Shown piece by piece: positions 27,433 through 37,607 of a stretch of 50,055 nt of DNA. The notes beneath the pieces are model-generated. The model saw nothing but the letters and a program-made list of their open reading frames with translations. It ran no database searches and was not told the origin of the DNA. Within the stretch, counting starts at the first letter, position 1; every line of letters begins with the position of its first letter. This stretch comes from Erysipelotrichia bacterium. GTDB lineage: Bacteria > Bacillota_I > Bacilli_A > RFN20 > CAG-826. A program made the translations under genes and the position numbers. The DNA is taken from assembly GCA_012522695.1 (NCBI GenBank), contig JAAYJX010000063.1:1-50055 (forward strand), given 5' to 3'.

Positions 27433-29139
27433 TTATTTATTTATAAGGTGTCGTAATAAAATTGTCGCCGCGTTCATTGGCCCACTTTTTTCTTTGCCTT
27501 CGATAGCTAAATTCGTATAAAGTTCACCAACTAAAACATTTTGTTTAAATAAAGTTTTAAAGTAGTCTTTTAAAATAATTTCAGTTTCTTTTTCTTTTTG
27601 CAGTGGTCCAAAAGGATTAGCAAAATAAGAAGTTACAAGACCAATTTCGCTCGTTGTTCCTTTGGCTAATCTTTTGCCTTCTCTGAAGACATTTAAAGCT
27701 TCTTTTTCATCACTAATAAAACGTAAACCATCTAATGTCTCTAAGTAGTTATTAGCGTACAATACCATATCAACTTGATGATGATTCATAATGTATTTAT
27801 AAGTCGTAACTGGTAAGACAACGCGAGCATTAACTTGATCTGGATTTAAGAAAATAGCTCGGTCAATATTTTTATAAGCATAACCAACATCTAAGTCATC
27901 TAAGCGGACAAAAGCACCAATTTCCGTGCCAATCGCGTAGATTTTGCCATCTTTTTTGAAAAAAGTGCCCATATCATCAAAAACAATTTTCATCTCCCGA
28001 ATATAATCTTGACCAGTTAAACGCAAGGCTTCAAGGGTTTCGGATTTACCTGCCCCACTATCCCCAATAACAACGATATTTTTTGTTTCATTATTTTTTA
28101 ATAAGACATTAACCATCGCTCCATGAATTGGTAAACGTTTATGCTCAATCATATATAAATTATGAAGCGTTAAAAGCATCTTTTTTAAATAGCCAAAATA
28201 GTCGTTTTTTTCATTACGACTAACAAAGCCTAAATACATTTCATTTTCTTTATCATGATAATAAGTACAGTCGTATTCTTCTTCCCTTATTCCGTAAATA
28301 TAAATAATATCGGGCTTTCTTTCTTTCATTTCGTCATAACTTACAAACTCAAAAAGGTTCGTTAAAGCAATCCCTTGATGTAAGAAATTACGGTGAATAT
28401 AAACAAAAGCTAAAAGAGGACCAACTTTAATTGGAAAAGTAAAATAATGTAATTTAGTAATTTTTAATTCATCTAATGGATTAATATCAATTTCCGTAAA
28501 AAACTCATGTCGAACATTACTTTTTGTATAACCAATAAAAGGTGGACGCGTAATAATTTTTGTTACCATGGCAATGTTTTGTAAACGCGCATAATGTGCA
28601 TCATGAGAAAAACGATGATTAACATACAAAATATTAGCATTAACACCAGCGGGCAATTGTCGATATACGTTAAATCCTTCACCTAAAATATTCGTTGATA
28701 ATTTACGATAAAGAGATAAGATAACTTCGTTAAAGGCATCAATTGCTACAATTAAATCAGGCGCCTTTGCTGATTGATGATATAAACGCGAAGAAGCCAT
28801 AAAACCAAAGCGTTGGATATCGCGCCAATGATCATAAAAAGCCTCTGTAAAATGATATAAACAAGTCCGGTTAATTAAAATAAGATTTAAATTATCAAAT
28901 CTTTTTAAAGCTTCTTTATATTCATAAACGTAAAGAACTTTATAAACATCTAATATTTGTTTAACTTTTACACCTTTAAAAGCTTCAATGATTGGATCTT
29001 TATCTTTACGTAACTTTTTAACGAATTGTGCTAAAACACTTTCAAAACCTTTTGCATGTAAAATACTTACTTCTGAATCATAAATAGCTGCATCAAAATT
29101 AATAAGAGCATATGTCTCAGTTAAGTGAAATTTTTTCAT
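27433..29139 (-). CDS. PEP carboxykinase/HPr kinase-like P-loop protein
   Basis: LPIHGAMVNV...IVVIGDSGAGKSETLEALRLTG...IVFDDMGTF: HG, P-loop and DD in the order seen in HprK/PEPCK-fold kinases. Confidence 0.65.
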   Translation of the reverse strand: MKKFHLTETYALINFDAAIYDSEVSILHAKGFESVLAQFVKKLRKDKDPIIEAFKGVKVKQILDVYKVLYVYEYKEALKRFDNLNLILINRTCLYHFTEAFYDHWRDIQRFGFMASSRLYHQSAKAPDLIVAIDAFNEVILSLYRKLSTNILGEGFNVYRQLPAGVNANILYVNHRFSHDAHYARLQNIAMVTKIITRPPFIGYTKSNVRHEFFTEIDINPLDELKITKLHYFTFPIKVGPLLAFVYIHRNFLHQGIALTNLFEFVSYDEMKERKPDIIYIYGIREEEYDCTYYHDKENEMYLGFVSRNEKNDYFGYLKKMLLTLHNLYMIEHKRLPIHGAMVNVLLKNNETKNIVVIGDSGAGKSETLEALRLTGQDYIREMKIVFDDMGTFFKKDGKIYAIGTEIGAFVRLDDLDVGYAYKNIDRAIFLNPDQVNARVVLPVTTYKYIMNHHQVDMVLYANNYLETLDGLRFISDEKEALNVFREGKRLAKGTTSEIGLVTSYFANPFGPLQKEKETEIILKDYFKTLFKQNVLVGELYTNLAIEGKEKSGPMNAATILLRHLINK

Positions 29140-29159
29140 AAGAAAATTCCTTCTTTCTT

Positions 29160-30281
29160 TTAATAACTAACAGGTACTTTTATATTATAAGTTATTAGCG
29201 CCTTTTTAAGTAAGGTAAAAAAAGCTTTTATATCACTTTCGTCAATCGCACCTAGTAAACCAATCCGAAAAGCCTTAACATCTCCAACTGGTCGAGGAAA
29301 TAATGTAAAGCCGTGGTCGTATAAATAATCATGTATTTTCATAAAATTCCAATTTGCATCATTTGGATATAAAACTGAGATAACTAAAGGACCTAAATGT
29401 TCTTCTTTTAAATATAGTTTAAAGCCTAACTCTTTTAGTGACTCTAGGACAAGTTCATGCATTCGTTTAATCCGCTTAATCTTATTTTCTTCACCTTCTA
29501 AGAAATATTCTTTCACACCTTGAGAAGCTGCATATATTAATTGGGTTGGCGGTGTAAAATGCATTTCTTTATTAGCGTATTCAAAACTATAATATTGACG
29601 ATATAAATTTGTATAGTAACTTCTTAAGGGGTAGTCTATTGATTTTTCAATTAACTTTCTTTTACCAATAATAAAAGATAGGCCAGGCATTGCCGCAATA
29701 CCTTTTTGAGCACTAGCAAAAAGAAAGTCGATATTATCTTCTTGAATGTTAAGAGGTACAAGTGCAAATGAAGAAGTTGCATCAATAACAAATTGAGCAT
29801 CATGCTTATGAACAACTTCACCAATTGCCTTAACGTCATTAAGGACGCCGCTACCTGTTTCATGATGTGTTGTATAAACAAGCGAGATATTATCGTGTTT
29901 ACTTAAAAATTCTTTAACTTTATTAACGTCGATTTTTTCATCAAATGGTAATTTTAATTCATAATATGGTAAGCCATAATATTGACAAATTTCAACTGCC
30001 CTAGTTGAATATGCTCCATTATTTATAACTAAAATCTTTTTATCTTTTTCTAACAAAGAATTTAAAGTAACATCCATATTAATCGTCCCTGAACCACTAA
30101 ATAAAATACAAACATCTTCATCTAAATGGCCATGAACGATTTTAACTAAATCTTTTCTAAGTTTTTCAATTACTTTGACAAAGTCCTTTTCTCGATGACA
30201 TATATCTTCACTCATTAAAGCTTTTTTAACACTAATTGATGTCGTTGTTGGTCCTGGGTTTAATAAGATTTTTCGTTTCAT
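29160..30281 (-). CDS. Class V aminotransferase (2-aminoethylphosphonate-pyruvate transaminase/alanine-glyoxylate type)
   Basis: NPGPTTTSISVKKAL, FSGSGTINMD, VYTTHHETGSGVLND, DATSSFALVPL, ASAQKGIAAMPGLSF. Confidence 0.88.
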   Translation of the reverse strand: MKRKILLNPGPTTTSISVKKALMSEDICHREKDFVKVIEKLRKDLVKIVHGHLDEDVCILFSGSGTINMDVTLNSLLEKDKKILVINNGAYSTRAVEICQYYGLPYYELKLPFDEKIDVNKVKEFLSKHDNISLVYTTHHETGSGVLNDVKAIGEVVHKHDAQFVIDATSSFALVPLNIQEDNIDFLFASAQKGIAAMPGLSFIIGKRKLIEKSIDYPLRSYYTNLYRQYYSFEYANKEMHFTPPTQLIYAASQGVKEYFLEGEENKIKRIKRMHELVLESLKELGFKLYLKEEHLGPLVISVLYPNDANWNFMKIHDYLYDHGFTLFPRPVGDVKAFRIGLLGAIDESDIKAFFTLLKKALITYNIKVPVSY

Positions 30282-30359
30282 ATAATTTCCCCTTTTTAAA
30301 AAAGATACTTTTTTATACCTTATAACTTAACATAAACGCACTAAATTTACACTTAAAAA

Positions 30360-30384
30360 CAAAAAGGCGCCAAAAGACGCCTTA
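30360..30384 (-). terminator. Rho-independent terminator
   Basis: AAGGCG...CGCCTT stem followed by TTTTTG on the minus strand. Confidence 0.75.
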
Positions 30385-30402
30385 TGTTTATTCAATTAAG
30401 TT

Positions 30403-31347
30403 TTAAATACTTTTTGGTTTTTTTCTAAGAAAATAAAAGCCAAGTAAACTTGTTATACCAACTAAACTAATCACAACAATAATATTTAAGTAATTGGATA
30501 GTTGTTTAGATGAAGTAACGGTTTCTTGAGAGGCTTGATATAATGCTTGCATTTGAGCTATTTTTACACCTAAATCAATATTAACAGCATTTTCAGAAGT
30601 TTTGCCACTAGTGTAATATGTTTCATCTGGAAAATCTTTAACCTTTTCAGTAGAAGATAGTCGATTGGTAAGTACATAAGTAGCGTTTAAACCAGCATAT
30701 GCACCATAACCATTAATTGAGCTTGGCGAACAACTTAAATATCCACCAAGAAGAAGAGCAACAATTTTATCATCAAATCCAGCGCCAGCGCTTTCTGAAA
30801 ACCATAAATTAAATGGATTACTACCAGAGACTCTCTGAATTTTTATGACTTTGGTTAAATTTGCATCAGTAAAAACTTGAGGCTGAGTAACACCCCAAAT
30901 TTCCCAATAATGTTCGACTCCGCCAACTCCAGCTGGATTTAATCTTGCTACTTGGAAACGCTTCCCTTGAATTTCGCTATATTTTAAATCAAAAAAGAGA
31001 AATTTTCGTCCATTTCCAGTTGAGCCATAGTTTCGATGTTGGGTTGGTGTATCATGAATAATACGGGTTTCGTCCTCGTTAAAATTGTAACTTTGGCCTT
31101 TTGCAACTTGATCGTCAAGATCACTAAAAATTATAAGACCGGCTCGAGCACTACCTTCATAAAAATAGTCTTTCCCGTCATCAATGTCTGGTGCAACAAT
31201 AATCCGCACATGCTCATCCGTGTAAGCATTAGGGTTTGCAATAACATCAGCACTAACGCCTTGAACAACTTTCGTATGAATACCTAAAACTAAAGCAAAT
31301 AGATTTAAGAATGAAAGCAAGAGTGTAAATAGTGTTTTCTTCTTCAT
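30403..31347 (-). CDS. Exported protein with C-terminal TM anchor (start adjusted to MKKKTLF)
   Basis: Signal-peptide-like N-terminus; SD AGGAGAT before ATG 31347; C-terminal hydrophobic helix plus RKKPKSI. Confidence 0.75.
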   Translation of the reverse strand: MKKKTLFTLLLSFLNLFALVLGIHTKVVQGVSADVIANPNAYTDEHVRIIVAPDIDDGKDYFYEGSARAGLIIFSDLDDQVAKGQSYNFNEDETRIIHDTPTQHRNYGSTGNGRKFLFFDLKYSEIQGKRFQVARLNPAGVGGVEHYWEIWGVTQPQVFTDANLTKVIKIQRVSGSNPFNLWFSESAGAGFDDKIVALLLGGYLSCSPSSINGYGAYAGLNATYVLTNRLSSTEKVKDFPDETYYTSGKTSENAVNIDLGVKIAQMQALYQASQETVTSSKQLSNYLNIIVVISLVGITSLLGFYFLRKKPKSI

Positions 31348-31360
31348 TGGGTTATCTCCT

Positions 31361-32635
31361 TTAGGATAAGTAGTAACGCAACATTCTATTAACCAAAATA
31401 TGGTCAAAATAATATTTGTCGTATATATAATTTAATTCATCTTCATACTTTTGTAAATACTCACGTACATCACCACTAACATCAACGCGTACGAGCGAGC
31501 GCGAGTGATTTGTACTAAGCCACTTCATGTTTTCAATAACGGTTTCTTTTGTTAATGTACTTGGATCTTGTAAAAATGATAACGCTCCTGTTTCATGATC
31601 TGCAGTAATTACAATTAAAGTATCTTTACGGTCTCCAACCCAATGTCTAGCTGCGTTAATCGCGTGGTCAAATCCTAATGTTTCTTCAATAACCAAAATT
31701 GATTGATTAGCGTGAGCTTGTTTATCAATATTTGCTCCTTCGACCATTAAGAAGAAACCTTCATCATTATCTAAATAATCAAGTGAAAAGATTGTTAAGT
31801 CTTCAAGTGTTGGAGTAAAAATACCTTGTGGTAAAATACCAGGTATAGCAGAAAAAATACGTGAAGAATTAATATCTAAATCATCGGCTTTAAAAGTAAC
31901 ATCAAAGCCTTTAGATTCATATAGAGATGTATAAGTTGAGCGATTATTTTTCATCTCACTTGGTTCTTGACCAATAATTAAGTCAGCAGGTGAAGTTGCA
32001 ATTGATTGTAAAATTCCGCTTTTGTCATGTCTGGCTCCAACGTGTGATAAAAAAGCTGCAGGTGTTGCCCCATCGATTGTATCAGATGTTAAAACACCGG
32101 TTTTTTTACCTAGGCCACTAGCTTGTTCTAAAATCGAAGTAATCGGATTACCAAATTGATCCATTGCTAAACGTGAGTTTGTTGTTAGTTGTCCAGTTGC
32201 TAAAGCTGTGCCTCCGGCTGCACTATCAGTATATAAAGTGATATTACCAGAAGTACCTAAACTATCACTTCCATAAGGAGAAGGTGTGCCATCATATAGT
32301 TCTTCATTTACTCCTGGATCAATTAAGTTTTTACTTTCATCATAAGCAAAGCCTGTGCTTGTAATTGAGTCAGTTCGTGAATAAGCTAACAGTTCAAAAT
32401 CAAGATAATCAGTCATCGCAAGATCCCCGCCGTTATAAATACGTGTTGCCTCGACGGTATTAACACCCATCCCATCGCCGATAAATAAAATAACATTTTT
32501 ATATGTTTTATGTTCATATGTTGGTAAGGAGATACTAAATCCATCTTCTTTATTATTTGCAAAAGCTTGATAATCGTTTTTCAAAGAAAAAACACTCGTA
32601 AAGATTAATGTTAAGAAAATAATTATTTTTTTCAT
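31361..32635 (-). CDS. phoA: Alkaline phosphatase, exported
   Basis: Signal peptide; VILFIGDGMGVNTVEATRIY, TDSAAGGTALATGQ, GVLTSDTIDGATPAAFLSHV, VEGANIDKQAHAN, TADHETGALS. Confidence 0.94.
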   Translation of the reverse strand: MKKIIIFLTLIFTSVFSLKNDYQAFANNKEDGFSISLPTYEHKTYKNVILFIGDGMGVNTVEATRIYNGGDLAMTDYLDFELLAYSRTDSITSTGFAYDESKNLIDPGVNEELYDGTPSPYGSDSLGTSGNITLYTDSAAGGTALATGQLTTNSRLAMDQFGNPITSILEQASGLGKKTGVLTSDTIDGATPAAFLSHVGARHDKSGILQSIATSPADLIIGQEPSEMKNNRSTYTSLYESKGFDVTFKADDLDINSSRIFSAIPGILPQGIFTPTLEDLTIFSLDYLDNDEGFFLMVEGANIDKQAHANQSILVIEETLGFDHAINAARHWVGDRKDTLIVITADHETGALSFLQDPSTLTKETVIENMKWLSTNHSRSLVRVDVSGDVREYLQKYEDELNYIYDKYYFDHILVNRMLRYYLS

Positions 32636-32654
32636 TTTATTATCCTCTCCTTTT

Positions 32655-34838
32655 TTATGTTCCGTATGGTATAGCGTTAACTAATAAACGACCTTTATCA
32701 TCAACTTGACCAGTTAAAGTGTAATATTGTGTATTATGAACAACATCATCTAATAAAATTGAAACGGTTTGATAAGCTCCGCCACCTTCACCATTATTAA
32801 AAATAAGTGTGTTATAGCGACCTACGTCAAAACTAACACGATATATTGCTTGGCCGTATGAGTTATTTGTTATATAAATCATTTTTTTACCTGGCCAATT
32901 AGCTTCTTCAAAATCAGGTGAAGAATCAGCAAGATGTGTATTATAAGCATAATAATAAACATCACCACTCCAAGTATTTGGACGAGTAAAATAAATGTCC
33001 ATTTTAGCAATATACAAATGACTCGCACGCTCTGTATTAATATCCCATATGTAATGTGGACTAAAATATAAATTTGTTTTTACTTTTGCGGCCATATAAT
33101 AACTACCATAAGTTTCAACGCGCTCCGTATCTTTAAAACGACCACGAACATAAAAAGTAAAGTTTGGACTAGGTGTATCTAGTTCTGTATAAAATTCTAA
33201 GAAACTCGTATTCGTTAAATTAAGTTTAAATTTTGCATACACATTATCTAAACTATCAATAAGTTCATAATATTCTTGTGTTTCAACATCGTCTTTATAA
33301 GTAAATTTTGCATACACAATCGTATTTTTAGTAATTGGTTTTGTAAAATCAAAAATAGTTTCATACGAAATACTTTCATACCAACCTTCAAAAATATAAT
33401 CTGCTTCCGAAGGGTCATAAGGAGGACTAATTAAATCACCATCTAAAACTAAATAACTACTTAAGCCAAGGCCATGAAAATAAACACTATGATAAACAGG
33501 CTCAGTCGTATCTTCTTCAATATATGATAAGTCATATAAAATAACTGCTTTAGCCCAAGAACTATGTTCAATACCAGGATTACTACTTAAAGACCGTACT
33601 GTAATATAGTCAAATTTTTCAAGCATAATAGAGTTTGCTGTTGTTACACCAACTTGGCCATTATTAATTTGATATTCATAACTCGATGCTCCGCTAATTT
33701 TTTCAAAAGTAACTAATTTGTCTTTATGATTAACATTAAGAAACGGCGTAGGTAATTTTGCTAATTGTGAAGGTAAATCAGGTGTTACAATTTGACCATT
33801 ACTACTAACTTTTTCAAAATAAGAATTGACGAGTGCGCCATTAGTTTTTTGCCAGTGTCTTTGCACAGAAAAATAAATATTATAAATACCATCTTCTTCA
33901 ATTTGAAAGTTTTCACCTTCATCTTTCCAATATGTTCTTCCTTGTAAATCGTCCCATCCATCCATGATTAAATAGCGACCGGCATTTTCTTTTCCTGCAC
34001 TAGTGCCATTAACATATACTTGTGTTTTAAAAACACGAATGTTTTCTTCACTCCAAGTATCGTCTACTAATAAAGGAGCAAAACACCATGAATTAGCGTC
34101 AGTTACTGGTGTTTGAACAACTGCCGTTATTTTTGTATTAAACTTAATCCAAAAGCTCACATTATCGACTAAAGCTGAGGCAATCCATTTAGCATATATC
34201 GTCGTTGATTGAACGATTGGTTCATTAAAATCAAATAGATCATAATAAAAAGGATCGCGATACCAATTATCAAATAAATGATAGTCCTTTGTTGGAGTAA
34301 TCGGACGCATAATTGAACCGCCTTTTTGTACTTGAATTGGGTTTAGTTTCGTATTTTGAAAATAAACAAAAGCATAGCCTTCTTTTGGTACTTGATAAAC
34401 ATGGTTTTCTACACTATCACTTGGATAATAAGTAAAGGGGTCTGACCACAAAGAAGATTCAATTTCTTGATTATTACTATGAGCGCGGACAACAACTGTT
34501 TGACCATACACTAATTTTAAGCTAGTCGTATAAATATTATGTCTAACCTCATCTAGTTCATATTCATAATAATCCGCCCCTAAAACACTCGGCCACATCA
34601 CAACTGCTTCTAATTCACTTTCTCCCATCACTTCTTCGCTTAAAACTAAGACTGGCGCAGCAAGTGATGTTAAGGGTGGATCGATTGGTTCAGTTGTTAC
34701 ATCTGTTGGTGAAGATGTTGAACTAATAGTTGATGAATCTGTTGGAGTAGTCGTATCTGTGGGGTCAACAACAGGATCACAACTACTTAAAAGTAATGTA
34801 AACAAACTTAAAAAGAAAACGATTTTTTTATTTAGCAT
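32655..34838 (-). CDS. Large lipoprotein with two InlB B-repeat-like modules
   Basis: LLLSSCDPV lipobox, Thr/Ser-rich linker; repeats ...FDNWYRDPFYYDLFDFNEPIVQSTTIYAKW and ...FEGWYESISYETIFDFTKPITKNTIVYAKF. Confidence 0.82.
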   Translation of the reverse strand: MLNKKIVFFLSLFTLLLSSCDPVVDPTDTTTPTDSSTISSTSSPTDVTTEPIDPPLTSLAAPVLVLSEEVMGESELEAVVMWPSVLGADYYEYELDEVRHNIYTTSLKLVYGQTVVVRAHSNNQEIESSLWSDPFTYYPSDSVENHVYQVPKEGYAFVYFQNTKLNPIQVQKGGSIMRPITPTKDYHLFDNWYRDPFYYDLFDFNEPIVQSTTIYAKWIASALVDNVSFWIKFNTKITAVVQTPVTDANSWCFAPLLVDDTWSEENIRVFKTQVYVNGTSAGKENAGRYLIMDGWDDLQGRTYWKDEGENFQIEEDGIYNIYFSVQRHWQKTNGALVNSYFEKVSSNGQIVTPDLPSQLAKLPTPFLNVNHKDKLVTFEKISGASSYEYQINNGQVGVTTANSIMLEKFDYITVRSLSSNPGIEHSSWAKAVILYDLSYIEEDTTEPVYHSVYFHGLGLSSYLVLDGDLISPPYDPSEADYIFEGWYESISYETIFDFTKPITKNTIVYAKFTYKDDVETQEYYELIDSLDNVYAKFKLNLTNTSFLEFYTELDTPSPNFTFYVRGRFKDTERVETYGSYYMAAKVKTNLYFSPHYIWDINTERASHLYIAKMDIYFTRPNTWSGDVYYYAYNTHLADSSPDFEEANWPGKKMIYITNNSYGQAIYRVSFDVGRYNTLIFNNGEGGGAYQTVSILLDDVVHNTQYYTLTGQVDDKGRLLVNAIPYGT

Positions 34839-34918
34839 AAATAATCCTCTTCATATTTTCTAACTCTAATTATATTGATTTTATACTAATAAACAATAGA
34901 AAGGTATACGAGGATATA

Positions 34919-34946
34919 AAAAAGGAAGTTCTCAAACTTCCTTAAT
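34919..34946 (-). terminator. Rho-independent terminator
   Basis: AAGGAAGTT-TGAG-AACTTCCTT then TTTT on the minus strand. Confidence 0.85.
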
Positions 34947-34969
34947 TTACTTTTAATAACTATTTAATT

Positions 34970-36385
34970 TTAAACGATTTCGCTAAGGTCACGAACGACT
35001 GGATTAAGATATGTTAAACGGTAAGGATCGTATTCACTACTAGCATCTCCTGCCGTTCCATCCTTAAGACCATAATTCACACCGTGAAGTGCCATGTTAT
35101 CGATTGTATATTTTTCACCATCGTAATTATCATAAAACGCGTCTTCTTCATGTAAAACCTCCAAACCATTTATATAAACAGAATAACTATTTCCATCAAC
35201 AAGAAAACGAACATTGAAAAATGGTAAAGTCGTTTGTGCATAAGCTGCTCGAAGTGTCATTGAGCCATCAACAAGAGTTGCTTCATCTGGATCGACAAAA
35301 CCATAGGAATATCCACCACCCCCAGCAGAAAAGGTTGTATAAAAACGACCTGTATATGTATCTGTGCGATCTTGTCTTATGTTACCAAGAGGATCGTAAT
35401 TGTCGTTTCCAATATAGGATTGCATGTATATAGGTTCTAATTTTTCAGGATTATCTCCAAACCCTACATTCCCTTCTTTATTTAAAGCAACCCATGGGGC
35501 AACTGAAAACCATGCATCAACATCATAAAACACACGTGGTTCAACCATAACCGAACAAATAACTTCAAATTTATTACTAGCAAATTCGCCAAAAGGAAGT
35601 CCATCATATTTTCTTTCTTCGCCATCTAAATAATGATTACGAAGACTTACACCATTCCAGCGGTACCAACAATCAGCATAATCTTGCTCTGGATCAGTTT
35701 TACCAACCGAATAATTATTATTAGATGGCTTTGGATCGGTCGTGAACTCTATATAATCATGCAGCATTTTACGATTTGCTCCCCAACTACGTGCGCCAGT
35801 ATAACGATTAACTCCAGGGGCGTAAAAGAAATTTTCATCAGTGTCATGTTCACAACGATATTTAACGATTACATCTGTCATTGCTACTGTAATGTCAGTT
35901 GAAGGAGCTAAGATTAGTAAATATCCTAAATCATCACCACTAAATGCTTTTTCTGTATTATGAGTCAATTCATCGCCTACAACATAATTAGTTCTTTCAG
36001 CGAAAGTTGATGTCGCAATTGCATATAAAGGTCCGCCAGAAAATTTGACCGTAACTGAAATAATCCCGTTAATAACTGTTTGATTACAAAGAACACCAGG
36101 TGTATTTTCGTCTTTTGCTTTTAAATGTAACTCTCCTTCTTCTTCTAACGCCTTATCATGACTTAAATAAAAGAATTCCATATATCCATTTGACAAAATA
36201 CCAGAAGAATCATCATATATTGAACTAAGTTCAAAACCTCCATCAACAATGCCCATTTCATAATAATCATCCTCGGCTTTTAAATTCGTAAAAACATTAT
36301 TTTTACTTAAAATATTGTATCCAAGAACCATAAAGACAGTCGCTATAGATATTAGAAAGGTTGTGAAAATATTTCTTCGTTTCAT
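34970..36385 (-). CDS. Large exported protein of unknown function (start adjusted to MKRRNIF)
   Basis: Signal-like N-terminus; CAGGAGGAAATAATA SD before ATG at 36385; rich in aromatic/acidic residues. Confidence 0.75.
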   Translation of the reverse strand: MKRRNIFTTFLISIATVFMVLGYNILSKNNVFTNLKAEDDYYEMGIVDGGFELSSIYDDSSGILSNGYMEFFYLSHDKALEEEGELHLKAKDENTPGVLCNQTVINGIISVTVKFSGGPLYAIATSTFAERTNYVVGDELTHNTEKAFSGDDLGYLLILAPSTDITVAMTDVIVKYRCEHDTDENFFYAPGVNRYTGARSWGANRKMLHDYIEFTTDPKPSNNNYSVGKTDPEQDYADCWYRWNGVSLRNHYLDGEERKYDGLPFGEFASNKFEVICSVMVEPRVFYDVDAWFSVAPWVALNKEGNVGFGDNPEKLEPIYMQSYIGNDNYDPLGNIRQDRTDTYTGRFYTTFSAGGGGYSYGFVDPDEATLVDGSMTLRAAYAQTTLPFFNVRFLVDGNSYSVYINGLEVLHEEDAFYDNYDGEKYTIDNMALHGVNYGLKDGTAGDASSEYDPYRLTYLNPVVRDLSEIV

Positions 36386-36984
36386 TATTATTTCCTCCTG
36401 TATATTAATATTATAAAATAAACATAGATTTATAACAATATGAAAAGCGGCGCCATCGCTTTGTCCTTCATTTTTGAGTTGGCGACCAATTATTGAGACG
36501 ATCAGAGCCAAAGACTATATAAGGAATGCCTTAATAATTGCATTAATTCATTGAATACAATCTTATCAAATTATTAACTTATCCTTCTAAGAATGATGAG
36601 ATTAGCATGTGTTCGATGATAAGAAAAGAATCGTTTCTAAATACGACTAGATTCAAACATTAGATGAAATCACTGCAAATTTACACGCTTTTCATATCCT
36701 AGACTTTACGGCAATAACAATAGTTGTTTGTCTCGTTTTATTTAAAAATACACAAGACACAATTATTTTTATATTGCATTTTATACTCCATAATGCAAAG
36801 TAAAACAAGTTTTATTCTAATTGTTGACTATTAGTAAAGTAAGCCAATAAAATCTAACAATACTAACGAGCACAACATAAATTCAGTCGCCATAATATAG
36901 CAAAAACCTAACCGTTTTTTTACTTAATGACTTTTTATTAGTGGCGATTTTAGAATGTTTGTTTGTTTATTTATTTTGCATTCT

Positions 36985-37140
36985 CAGCTATAAATTGCAA
37001 TGTAACTTTTTATCATTAAATATATAACAATAACTCTAAGAGTTCAAAAATATTAGTGGTCACCAGATTATAAATTTCGTTGCACTAGCAATAACTTAGT
37101 GATTTTGTCATTTCCAACTAAAAAATTTTGTTAATTAAAC
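36985..37140 (-). pseudogene. Decayed second copy of the HEPN gene 3' region
   Basis: AATTGCAATGTAA...ACTCTAA.AG.T...AATATTA...ATTATA.ATT...GTTG aligns by eye to 37593-37740. Confidence 0.5.
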
Positions 37141-37290
37141 CATTAGTTCTAAAGAATTTTCTTAAATAAAAATTACTCTAAATAAGTAAATAAACAAGGT
37201 AGTATAAAATCATTGCAAATTGCAGTATTGTCATACTCAACAAATAAGTTGGTACATGTTTACTTGAACGATAACTTTTAGTCAAAATGA

Positions 37291-37545
37291 AAAATTTTTA
37301 TATCATACTTTATTAACTCGGTGTTTGTCTTTGATGATAAAGCTGTAGTTTATCTAAATTTTGATGTTGCAGAACCTATAACTCATTTTGAAATGTTAGA
37401 TGAATTAGAAGAAAATACAAAAAAAGAACCGAAACAAAGCGGTTCTAGTGGAAACCATCTTGGTGGCCCATTCCGTGCTCTACTAGAACCGCTTTTTTGG
37501 ATTAATGATTCATTAATGTTAGCCATTTTAATCAAATTAGAATAA
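37291..37545 (+). pseudogene. C-terminal remnant of a large serine recombinase
   Basis: In-frame KIFISYFINSVFVFDDKAVVYLNFD resembles the serine recombinase C-terminal F(V/I)NSV(Y/F)V(Y/F)DDK pattern; stops immediately upstream. Confidence 0.55.
37425..37498. terminator. Overlapping inverted repeats; candidate terminator on each strand
   Basis: AAAGCGGTTCTAGT (37436-37449)/ACTAGAACCGCTTT (37482-37495) followed by T run on +; AGAACCG/CGGTTCT (37425-37447) followed by T run on -. Confidence 0.65.
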
Positions 37546-37607
37546 ATGTTAGTTAATTTAGTTGAATTTTTACTTTTCATTTATCTATATGAATTGCAAT
37601 GTAAAAT

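Noticed and set aside
37383-37580. 65-aa - strand ORF MKSKNSTKL...
   Set aside because: Spans the inverted-repeat terminator and is antisense to the recombinase remnant.
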